Shown here in pieces: positions 24,113 to 34,100 of a stretch of DNA of 57,407 nucleotides. How positions within the stretch are numbered: position 1 is the stretch's first letter; every line of letters starts with the position of its first letter. The DNA lies in the NCBI GenBank assembly GCA_017429525.1, contig JAFROT010000001.1, forward strand, positions 1-57,407. Reading direction: 5' to 3'. Origin of the DNA: Bacteroidaceae bacterium (GTDB lineage Bacteria > Bacteroidota > Bacteroidia > Bacteroidales > Bacteroidaceae). Made by a program: the position numbers and the translations under genes. Below the pieces are notes generated by a model. That model did no database searches. It was not told where the DNA came from and was given only the letters and a program-made list of their open reading frames with translations.

Positions 24113-26368
24113 GTGAAAACCTTATCGAAAATAGTGCAATCGTTCAGGGAACATTCAAGTCTCTATGTCATCCTGACAGCGGCCGTGTTGCTGGAATTGA
24201 TTTCCGGCATACAGTATTATTATACCCACGGGCTGCTCGAGAAGGAGTTGGAGAGCCATGCCGAGAACGAACTGACGATGAAGGCCATCCTCATCAAGAG
24301 TACGCTCAATGCCGCAGAGAGCATTGTCAGCGATCACCTCTGGGATATACATCGTCACCTCGCGTCGCCCGATTCGTTGTTCAACGTCGCCAGCCGCCTC
24401 ACGAAGGCTCATCCGCAGTTCATCAGCTCAGCCATCGCATTGCGACCTCATTATTACCCTGGCAAGGGCCGTCTTTTCGAGCCGTGGGCCCGGCGAGTCG
24501 GTGATTCGCTGCGTGTCGAGCAGATAGGCGGCGATGATCACGACTACACCACCTTCGAGTTCTACGAGCGTGTGGTGGAGCATGACAGCGCTGCTTGGAC
24601 CGCCCCTTATATCGACGAGAAAGGAAGTGGCGGCCTGATTACCACCTACGCCATTCCGCTTCACGATGCCAGTGGCGAGTGTATAGGTGTCGTAGGAGCC
24701 GATGTAGACCTGAGTTGGATGGGCGATACGCTCAACAACCGCAATAAATATCCGTCGTCGTTCGCCCTCCTGCTGACCGAAGACGGCCAGCTGATCGCTG
24801 GCCCCAGTCCATCGAAAGTCAAGTCTGAAGAGGTGGAAGCTATCGTGGCTGCCGTCAACGACAGCTCTATTTCGCGCTGCCTGAGCAGTAGCGGTCGCAC
24901 CACAGTCATTGAATTCACGCCTCGCGTGACCGACAGGGATGCCAGCGTCTTCTATGCCAATATGAGGGGGAAGCCCCATTGGCAGCTCGTATCAGTCAAT
25001 TACGACGATGAGGTCTACGCCCACCTCAACCGTATGCGTCTGAACATCCTCATGCTGACGCTCGTAGGTCTATTGCTGCTCGGCTATATCCTCTATCGCT
25101 CGGTAGCCAATCTCAATCGGTTGCATGAAGCTTCGGAGGAGCAGACTCGCATCAACGGCGAACTGCGCATCGCCAAGAATATTCAGCAGGAGATGTTGCC
25201 CGAGTACAATCCGAACTACCCCAACCGGCGTGACCTTGACGTTTTCGGCATGCTTGAGCCGGCTAAGCAAGTGGGTGGCGACTTGTATGATTGTTTCGTC
25301 CGCGACGAGAAGCTGTTCTTCTGCATCGGCGACGTCTCGGGCAAGGGCATGCCTTCAGCCCTCGTGATGGCTGTGACGCATGCACTCTTCCGCTCGGCTG
25401 CCACTCATGAGACCAATCCATCGCGCATCATGAAGACGCTGAACGCCTCGCTCAGCGAAGGCAATGAGTCGAATATGTTCGTGACCTTCTTCACGGGCGT
25501 GCTCGACCTGCCTACGGGCCGTCTGCGCTACTGCAATGGCGGCCACGACTGTCCCTATATCATTCATGGCGCTGACGTACACGAACTTCCTGCCGTAGCC
25601 AATCTTCCGCTTGGTCTCTTCGGCGACTTTGATTATCAGGTGCAGGATGATAAACTGCCGCCTGGCGCGATGCTGTTCCTTTACACCGACGGCCTCACCG
25701 AGGCTCGCAGCTCGCAACGCGAACTCTTCGGCGATAAGCGTGTGCGCGAGACCCTCGAAAGTTTAGCCTCCGATGGCTTGACGGCAGAGCGATTGTCAAA
25801 GAATATGAATGAGAGCGTGCGCGTGTTTGTAGGCGATGCTGAGCAGAGCGACGACCTGACGATGCTGGCTATTCGCTATACCCCCGAGGCTGAACGTTCG
25901 CTTCTGCACGAGTCGCTCGCCCTTACCAATAACGTCAGCGAGGTCGATCGTCTGAGTAGGTTCGTGAAAGCTTTCACCGAGCGCATAGGCTTGGATAAGA
26001 CCTTGGCTTCGAGCCTACGTTTGGCCATCGAAGAGGCTGTCGTCAACGTGATGAACTACGCCTATCCCAAGGAGACGACTGGAACAATCGACCTGGAGGC
26101 TGACATCATGGTCCCGCCTTCGGCCGACGGCGCAGGGCAGCAATACCTATGTGTTAAGATTATTGACAGCGGCGTCGCCTTCGATCCCACCGAAGCGGCT
26201 GAGGCCGACACCACCCTCTCGGCTGAAGACCGCCCCATCGGCGGACTTGGCATCTTCCTCGTGCGCGAGTTGATGGATTCAATCAACTATGAACGCGAGG
26301 ATGGCCGCAACATCCTGACGATGAAAAAGAGCGTAAATATAAACTTAAAAACTGATAATGACAAATGA
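24113..26368 (+). CDS. Membrane sensor with SpoIIE/PP2C phosphatase and RsbW-like kinase domains (paralogue 3)
   Basis: A 751-residue third member of the family, starting with GTG (MKTLSKIVQSFREHSSLYV). Helices at about 17-38 and 310-333 enclose a Cache-like sensor. SpoIIE/PP2C follows at about 365-580 with VGGDLYDCF, GDVSGKGMPSAL and QSDDLTML. The kinase domain at about 598-745 has EEAVVNVMNYAYP, DSGVAFDP and GGLGIFLV. It is more diverged than paralogues 1 and 2 and has a short Pro/Ala-rich insert (MVPPSADGAGQ) in the kinase domain. Its stop overlaps the following STAS gene by four bases (ATGA), so the pair is translationally coupled and very likely a cognate switch. Confidence 0.92.
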   Translation: MKTLSKIVQSFREHSSLYVILTAAVLLELISGIQYYYTHGLLEKELESHAENELTMKAILIKSTLNAAESIVSDHLWDIHRHLASPDSLFNVASRLTKAHPQFISSAIALRPHYYPGKGRLFEPWARRVGDSLRVEQIGGDDHDYTTFEFYERVVEHDSAAWTAPYIDEKGSGGLITTYAIPLHDASGECIGVVGADVDLSWMGDTLNNRNKYPSSFALLLTEDGQLIAGPSPSKVKSEEVEAIVAAVNDSSISRCLSSSGRTTVIEFTPRVTDRDASVFYANMRGKPHWQLVSVNYDDEVYAHLNRMRLNILMLTLVGLLLLGYILYRSVANLNRLHEASEEQTRINGELRIAKNIQQEMLPEYNPNYPNRRDLDVFGMLEPAKQVGGDLYDCFVRDEKLFFCIGDVSGKGMPSALVMAVTHALFRSAATHETNPSRIMKTLNASLSEGNESNMFVTFFTGVLDLPTGRLRYCNGGHDCPYIIHGADVHELPAVANLPLGLFGDFDYQVQDDKLPPGAMLFLYTDGLTEARSSQRELFGDKRVRETLESLASDGLTAERLSKNMNESVRVFVGDAEQSDDLTMLAIRYTPEAERSLLHESLALTNNVSEVDRLSRFVKAFTERIGLDKTLASSLRLAIEEAVVNVMNYAYPKETTGTIDLEADIMVPPSADGAGQQYLCVKIIDSGVAFDPTEAAEADTTLSAEDRPIGGLGIFLVRELMDSINYEREDGRNILTMKKSVNINLKTDNDK

Positions 26369-26667
26369 AAACATCCATCCTTGAGCAAGACGGCTTCATC
26401 GTAGCCGTACTCGAAGGCGAACTCGATACTGCTGCCGCACAGGAAGTGGAGAACGCCCTGCAACCCTTGTTTACCAACAATGATAGGGACATCCTTTTCG
26501 ACTGTTCCCGCCTCGACTATATCGCCTCGAGCGGATTGCGCATCCTGCTGAGCATCCTGAAGAATGCAAAAGCCAATGGACACAAGGTCGTTCTCAAAGA
26601 CGTCAACGACGAAATCAAGAACGTGTTTAAACTGACCGGTTTCATCAGTCTGTTTGACTTTGAGTAG
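26365..26667 (+). CDS. STAS-domain anti-anti-sigma-type protein, partner of paralogue 3
   Basis: A 100-residue single STAS domain, the same size as the protein at 18522 and clearly homologous (LEGELDTAAAQE, ILFDCSRLDYIASSGLRILL, FKLTGFISLFDFE). Ser55 is the predicted phosphorylation site. It overlaps the sensor gene by four bases, implying fixed stoichiometry. A small hairpin (CGTGAAA-ccat-TTTCACG, 26689-26706) follows but lacks a T-run, so read-through toward the porin gene is possible. Confidence 0.92.
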   Translation: MKTSILEQDGFIVAVLEGELDTAAAQEVENALQPLFTNNDRDILFDCSRLDYIASSGLRILLSILKNAKANGHKVVLKDVNDEIKNVFKLTGFISLFDFE

Positions 26668-26769
26668 AGCCGTGATTAGTCCTTCTGTCGTGAAACCATT
26701 TTCACGCAGGAAACATCCTGATTGATTGTGTAGAATATAAATTCATCTGTAAGTCACAGCGAAGGTACG

Positions 26770-28089
26770 ATGAGAATTCAATGTATACAAGCGTTTCTTG
26801 TCGCAGCGATAGCTGCGATGACAGCCAAGGCCAATTCCTCGCCGGAAACGGCCGACAGCACGGCCAAGGAGAACACACTGAACGTGGACGCGCAGTTCCT
26901 CTCGCGCGGGGAATATCGTAAGGGCGGACTGCCGGAGAACTCGAACAGCAAAGATGAGGACTTCGCGGCTTTCCTGATGGAACGTACGCGTCTCATTATA
27001 GGCTACGAACGTCCTTACCTCGATGCCAAGATCAGCATACAACATTCCGGCGTATGGGGGCAATCGGGCAAAGGCACCGTGAACCTCTATGAGACCTATG
27101 TGCAGCTGAAGGCTCCCATAGGACTGTTTGCCAAAATCGGCAGACAGGAATTGGCTTACGATAACGAGCGCATCATCGGTAGTGACGACTGGGCGATGGC
27201 TGCCTCGTCGCACGATGTCGGCAAGTTCGGATACGAGGGCCATGGTCACAAGGTGCACCTCATCTTAGGTTTCAACCAAAACGCCGAGAACACCAACGGC
27301 GGAACCTTCTATCAGGACGGCGCACAGCCCTACAAGTCGATGCAGACGCTATGGTACCACTATGACGTGCCACGCGCCAATCTGGGCGTGTCGTTGCTGT
27401 CGATGAACCTTGGCGTGCAGAACGATGAACCCCGTCGGACACACTTCCAGCATCTGGCTGGCACCTACCTGTTGTGGACGCCGAAGTCATGGTTGTTCGA
27501 AGGCTCTTATTATCGGCAGTTCGGGCGTTCTGAGCACAATCTGCCCATCAAGGCTTGGATGGCAAGTCTCAAGATGAAATACACCTTAAATCCGCAATGG
27601 TGCTTCACTATGGGCTACGACTACCTCAGCGGTGATGAATTCTACTACGTCCGTGGTCAGGGACAGGCTGGTCTGGTCAGGCACAAGGAGATGAGGGGGT
27701 TCAGCACCCTCTATGGCTCTCACCACCAGTTCTATGGCGCTATGGACTTCTTCTATCTCAGCGCCTATGCCGACGGCTTCTCGCCAGGCCTGCAGAACCT
27801 CTACGCGGGCGTCGACTACTCACCGATTAAGGGACTCACATTCAATGCCACCTACCATTACTTGGCTACTACCGTAAGCTTGGAGGATTTCAATCGTTCG
27901 CTCGGACATGAGTTCGAATTGACGGCCAACTATAAGTTCAAGCCATGGGGAAAACTTTCTGCAGGTTATACGCTGATGGTCGGTACCGATACGATGAAAG
28001 AGCTGAAACGAACCTCTGACTCTGGTCGCCTCCAGTGGGTCTGGCTCTCGCTGAACGTCACTCCCCGATTCTTCTCGGCAAAATGGTGA
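26770..28089 (+). CDS. Alginate-export-type outer-membrane porin
   Basis: A 439-residue outer-membrane barrel. The N-terminus MRIQCIQAFLVAAIAAMTAKA is a signal peptide. The mature protein has many alternating strands with the alginate_exp pattern: LSRGEYRKG near 45, ERTRLIIGYERPYLDAKISI near 72, LYETYVQLKAPIGLFAKIGR near 100, and RIIGSDDWAM near 140, ending in a C-terminal strand with aromatic residues (PRFFSAKW). This family forms passive channels; alginate itself is not implied. It starts 102 bases after the STAS gene and ends 59 bases before the NRPS, all on the plus strand. It may let the NRPS product cross the outer membrane, though that rests only on position. Confidence 0.8.
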   Translation: MRIQCIQAFLVAAIAAMTAKANSSPETADSTAKENTLNVDAQFLSRGEYRKGGLPENSNSKDEDFAAFLMERTRLIIGYERPYLDAKISIQHSGVWGQSGKGTVNLYETYVQLKAPIGLFAKIGRQELAYDNERIIGSDDWAMAASSHDVGKFGYEGHGHKVHLILGFNQNAENTNGGTFYQDGAQPYKSMQTLWYHYDVPRANLGVSLLSMNLGVQNDEPRRTHFQHLAGTYLLWTPKSWLFEGSYYRQFGRSEHNLPIKAWMASLKMKYTLNPQWCFTMGYDYLSGDEFYYVRGQGQAGLVRHKEMRGFSTLYGSHHQFYGAMDFFYLSAYADGFSPGLQNLYAGVDYSPIKGLTFNATYHYLATTVSLEDFNRSLGHEFELTANYKFKPWGKLSAGYTLMVGTDTMKELKRTSDSGRLQWVWLSLNVTPRFFSAKW

Positions 28090-28148
28090 TATAGGCAATT
28101 CTTACCAATTCCTTCTTTATCCGTAGACATTAATTCAATTCTTTGGAC

Positions 28149-31100
28149 ATGAAAAGTTCTGCTCCCCTCTCACAATCGCAAAACGGACTTTACGTCGAGT
28201 GTATCAGCCGCACAGGCGAGGTCTGCTACAACCTACCTTATATATATGTATTGGATCATAGCCTTGATGCCGACCGCCTGTGTCGCGCCATCGAGACCGC
28301 TGTTATGGCTCATCCTACGCTCTTCACACGCATCAGCGTTGATGATACGGGCGAACCGCGTCAGTCGATAGAGCCTGAAGCCACGTTCTCGATTACCGTT
28401 GAGCGGGTTGCCGATTTCGAGCAGGTCAAGTCGCAGCTGGTCCTTCCTTTCGACATCCTCAGCGACCGCCTTTTCCGCATGCGCCTGTTCGATGACGGCA
28501 TTCACTACTATCTCTTCATCGACTATCACCACCTCATTGTAGACGGCACTTCGATGACGTTGATGCTCAACGACATCGACAGCGCCTATCACGGTCGTCA
28601 TCTTGAGCCCGAAATGCGTTCGCTGGCTCAGCAAGTGGAGGTGGAGCAGGCCGCTCGTGAGAGCGAAGCCTACGACGAGGGCAAGCGCTGGTATGCGCAG
28701 CACTTCGACTGCGCCGACACGTTCACCCAGCTGCTGCCCGACCTCGAGGAGCCCGAACGGCGCGAGGACAACCTCGTGCGGGTGCTCAGCGTGCGCCCGG
28801 CTGCCGTCGATGATTTCTGCCATCGCACGGGCATCTTCCGCAGCACTCTCTTCACAGCTGCCTACGCTTACCTCCTGGCTAAGTTCAACAACGAACAGGA
28901 GTCGCTCTTCACCACCGTCTTCAACGGCCGCAAGGACAAAGCCCTCAGCCGCACCGTAGGAATGTTCGTGAAGACGCTCCCCGTCTATTCCAAGTTCGAT
29001 GCCCAGACATCCGTGCTCTCTTTCCTGCAGGCCGCGCAGGAGCAGATGAGCGGCTGCCGCGACCACGACGCCTATTCCTATTCCGACATAGTTCATGACC
29101 TGGGCCTGCAGAGCAATTCGATGTTCGCATGGCACGGCACGCTCTTCTCCAATGAGCAGATGGGCGGGCGCCCTATGCAGACCGTGCGACTGGGCAACAG
29201 CACCCTCGATGCTTCGCTCTACCTCAAGGCCTTCATCTACGATGGCGCTTACCACGTCAAGGCGGAATACAACGCCAACGAATACTCCGCCGCGCTCATA
29301 TCACAGCTGCTCGAGAGCTACGAGGCCGTCGTCGAAGGATTCCTCTGTCATGATCTCTTGAGCGATGTTGACATCACCACGGCAGCGCAGATCGACTCTC
29401 TCGATGCCTTCAACCAGACCGACGTCGCCTACGACGACAGCCAGACAATAGTCTCGCTCTTCCGCCGGCAGGCCGCCGCAACGCCCTCTGCCATGGCCTT
29501 GGTCTATGAGGACCGCCGCTTCACTTACGCCGAGGTCGATGACCTCAGCGACCGCATCGCAGCGGCCATTGCTGCGCGCGGCCTCGCGGCCGAGGACGTC
29601 GTGTCGGTGCTCATCCCTCGCTGCGAATGGATGGCAATAGCCTCGCTCGGCGTGCTTAAAGCCGGATGTGCCTATCAGCCCCTCGACCCGTCGTACCCCA
29701 CAGAGCGCCTCAACTTCATGATGAAGGATGCCGGAGTCAAGCTGCTTATTGCCGATGCCGACCTCCGCCATCTTGTTGATGAGTATGAGGGCGAAGTGCT
29801 GCTGACCAGCGCCCTCGCGTCGCTGCCACCGGCTGGCGATCTGTCGGCCATAGAGCCGCCCACGCCTGCGTCGCTCTTCATCCTCCTCTATACGTCCGGC
29901 TCCACGGGCGTGCCCAAGGGCTGTCAGCTCACGCACGCCAACCTCGTGGCCTTCTGCCACTGGTACCAGCGTTTCTATCAGCTGAAGCCGGAGCACCGTG
30001 TCGCAGCTTATGCCAGCTATGGCTTCGATGCCAACATGATGGATATGTATCCCGCCCTCACTTGCGGCGCTTGTGTCTACATCATCCCCGAAGAGCTGCG
30101 CCTGGACCTCATCGCGCTCAATGAATACTTCGAGCGCGAGCACATCACACATGCGTTCATGACCACTCAGGTGGGCTATCAGTTTGCCACCAGCATCGAG
30201 AACCACACCCTGCTGCATCTCTCTACGGGCGGCGAGAAGCTGGCATCGCTAACCCCGCCCGAGGGCTACCATTTCAACAATCTTTATGGCCCTACGGAAT
30301 CTACTGTCTGCGTGACCGCCTATTTCGTTGACAGGAAGTTGAAAGAGATTCCCATCGGCCGACAGCTCGACAACCTGCGCATCTACATCGTAGATCCGCA
30401 AGGCCACCGTCTGCCCATTGGCGCTGCCGGCGAGCTATGGGTAAGCGGGCCTCAAGTCAGTCGCGGTTATCTCAACCGCCCCGAGAAGACAGCTGAGGTC
30501 TACATCCCAAACCCCTTCGTGAGCGAAGAACCGGAATCCCTGCGCCTGAAATATGCACGCGTATATCGCACAGGCGACATCGTTCGTTTTCTGCCCTCGG
30601 GCGACGTGCAGTTCGTAGGCCGTCGCGACGGGCAGGTGAAGATTCGAGGCTTCCGCATCGAGCTGAAGGAGGTGGAGGCCATCATTCGCGAGTTCCCCGG
30701 AATCAAGGACGCTACGGTGCAGGCCTTCGAAGAGGACGGCGGCGGCAAGTTCATTGCGGCTTACGTAGTCAGCGACAGCACCGTTGACATCGAGGCCCTC
30801 AACCAATTCATCCTCGACGAGAAGCCCCCGTATATGGTCCCTGCCGTAACTATGCAGATTGATTCAATACCTCTGAATCAGAACCAGAAAGTCAACAAGC
30901 GGGCCCTGCCCAAGCCTGAGAAGAAGGCCGCAGCGGTCGAGGAGAGCAATGTCCCGATGAACGTCCTCGAGCAGGAACTGCATTCGCTGATTGCCGGCAT
31001 TGTCAACACCAAGGATTTCGGTGTCACCACCATCCTTGGTTATGCCGGTCTGACGTCGATCTCGTCGATCAAGCTGGCCGTTCAGATCAACAAGCGCTAT

Positions 31101-34100
31101 GGCGTGGCGCTCGACTCGAAGTCGCTCGTAAAGACGGGCACGCTCCAGTCCATCGAGAATGCCATACTCGCCAATCTGCTGGCACACAAGGAAGATGCCC
31201 CATGCACGCCCGACAGCAGTGGCGGCGCTGAGCCCGTGGCAACCACTACGGCTCCGCTCTCCTATGCCCAGACGGGCGTCTATTTCGAATGCCTGAAAGA
31301 CCCGGCTTCGACTATTTACAACATCCCTTATCTCCTCACCTTCCCCGAAGGAGTGGAGGCACAGCAGCTGGCCGACGTCGTCAGGCGCGCCATAGTGGCT
31401 CATCCTGAGCTCAGCGTGCATTTCACTACACAGGGTGATGCCATTGTTCAGACCACCGACGACGCAGTGCCCGTCGGAGTGTCGGTGGCTCAGATGACCG
31501 ACGAACAGCTCCAGCACTATAAGAATGAGTTCGTGCGCCCGTTCAACCTTCAGAAGGCGCCCCTCTACCGCGCCGAGGTAGTGCAGACAGAGAGTGCCGT
31601 GCACCTGTTGCTCGACGTACACCACCTCGTCTTCGACGGCGGCTCGGCCGACCTCTTCATACGTGAGATATGCTCCGCCCTCGAAGGCGCAGCCATCGAG
31701 CGTGAGGGCTACACCTATTTCAATTTCGTGGCCGATCAGCAGGCCGCCGAGCAGAGCGACGATTTCAGCGCTGCACAGCAGTTCTTCGCCGAACGGCTGG
31801 CCACCTGCGAAGGCGCCAGCGAGATCCCGACCGACCTGCCGAAGACCGACCAACAAGGCTTCATCGGCGAGGCCGTCTGCCTGCCCGACTTCGAGCGCGC
31901 CGCAGCCTTTTGCCGTCAGCAGGAGATCACGCCCGCGCATCTCTTCCTTGCTGCCACGGCCTACGTCGTCGCACGCTACACCAACAACCGCGAGGTCTAT
32001 CTCTGCACCGTCAGCAGCGGCCGTTCCAACCTCCGCATTGCCGACACGGTAGGTATGTTTGTCAATACGCTTGCCCTCGGCCTCTCAATCGACGACGTGA
32101 GCGTAGGGCAGTTCCTAAAGCAGGTCAGCCAGACCTTCGACACCACATTGCGCCATGAGGACTATCCCTTCGCACGCATCGCCAGCGACTACGGTTTCCG
32201 TCCGGCCATCGCTTATGCCTATCAGGTGGGCGTCCTCTCGGAATATAAAGTTGGAGGCAAGCCCCTTGCTCACGAACTCCTGGAACTGAACGTTCCCAAG
32301 TTTAAGATCAACATTAAGATAGAGTCGCGCGGTGTTGTCGTGCAGTACGACGATTCGCTCTACAGCGCCCGTCTGGCCGAAGCGCTGGCCGAGAGCATCG
32401 TGGCTGTGGCCGACCGCATGACTGCCCAGGCCGACACTCGTGTGCGCCAGCTTTCGATCGTCAGCCCGCGTCAGGAAGAGGAACTCAGCCACCTGCGCCA
32501 GACGGCCACTGGCGAGGCACCCTTCCGCTTCTTCCACGAATGTATTCATCATTTCGCTGTAAAGCTGCCCGAGCGCGATGCTCTCGTCGCTGTTGATGCC
32601 ACCTACTCATATCTCGAGATGGATGCCATCACCGACCGCATCGCAGCAGCCCTGCGCCAGCGCGGAGTCGGCGACGGCGATCGTGTCGCCCTCTTGCTGC
32701 CGCGCACCAGTCGCCTCATCCTCGCGCTCTTCGGTGTGCTCAAGGCCGGAGCCGCCTACATCCCGTGCGACCCCGAATACCCGGCCGACCGTGTCCGGCT
32801 GATCCTCGACGACAGCGAAGCCCGCTACGTCATTACCACGGCTGATCGTCTCGACGCCGTCTCGCCCGAGAAAGCTATCGACGTGGAAGAGCTCATAAAC
32901 TCTCCGCTCGGCTTTGCCGCTTCGCCTAGCGAAGAACCCTCAACCCTCCGCTCTCAACCCTCAATCACCCCCGACGACCTCGCCTACCTCATCTACACTT
33001 CAGGTTCCACAGGGCGGCCCAAGGGCGTGATGCTGCACCACCGCGGCATCTGCAACTATCTCTATGGTCATCCGGCTAACGTCTTCGCCAACGCCGTGCT
33101 TACCGATGCCGACCGCGTCCTCAGCGTCACGACCATCTCGTTTGATGCTGCCTTGCAAGATATCGGTATGGCCTACTTCAACGGCAAGACGCTCGTAGTG
33201 GCCACCGAGGAGCAGGCCAATAACCCGCTCGACTTGGCGCGCCTCATCCAGGAGCAGCACATCACGATGGTCTCTGGGACGCCGTCGCGCTGGCAGACGT
33301 GGCTGACGAGCGACGACTTCTGTCATGCCATAGCCGGCGTGCGCATCTGCCGTGCCGGCGGCGAGAAGTTCTCCGACCAGCTGCTGCAGCAGTTGCGCAA
33401 CGTCACGCGCGCGCGAATATTTAATTGTTACGGCCCCACAGAGATTACCGTGGCCTCGAACAATGCGGAACTGACGCATGCCGAAATCGTCACCGTAGGT
33501 CGCCCGCAGCTCAACGTCCGCGAGTTCATCGTCGACAGCGATGGCAACGAGTTGCCTGTAGGCGTCGTCGGTGAGCTCTACATAGGCGGTCGCGGTGTGG
33601 CTCATGGCTACAACAACCTCGACGAGATGACCCGCGAGCGCTTTATCGACTACCATGGTGTACGCATCTATCGCTCAGGCGACTACGCCCGATGGCTGCC
33701 CGATGGCAATGTAGTCATCCTCGGCCGCACCGACCACCAGATCAAGCTCCGCGGCCTCCGCATCGAGTTGGGCGAGATCGAGAACGTAATGCTCAAGGTA
33801 GATGGCATCGACAAAGTCGTCATCCTCATCCGCAAGCTCGGCGGCAAGGAGCACCTCTGCGCCTACTACACTGCCGACCGCGAGATAGCCCCCGATGCCC
33901 TCAAGGCCGAAATCTCAAAGAGCCTCACGCAATATATGGTGCCGACGGCCTACCTCCAGCTCCCGGCCATGCCAATGACGCCCAACGGCAAGACCGACGT
34001 CAAGGCACTGCCCGAGCCACAGCTGGCCGTCACCTCAGCCTATGAGGCTCCGCAGAACGCCACCGAGCAGACCTTCTGCGACATCTTCGCCTCCATCCTA

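Noticed and set aside
13729-26667. Ordinary sigma-B stress-response module
   Set aside because: The phosphatase/kinase/STAS parts match, but no sigma factor is present here and Bacteroidetes are not known to have sigma-B, so naming the genes rsbU/rsbV/rsbW would mislead.
26689-26706. Terminator after the second STAS gene
   Set aside because: The hairpin has only a 7-bp stem and no T-run, so it is not strong enough to call as a terminator.
28233-29255. 340-codon open frame antisense to the NRPS condensation domain
   Set aside because: It is a mirror of a clear NRPS domain, one of several long antisense frames caused by GC-rich codon use, and none shows a recognisable protein.
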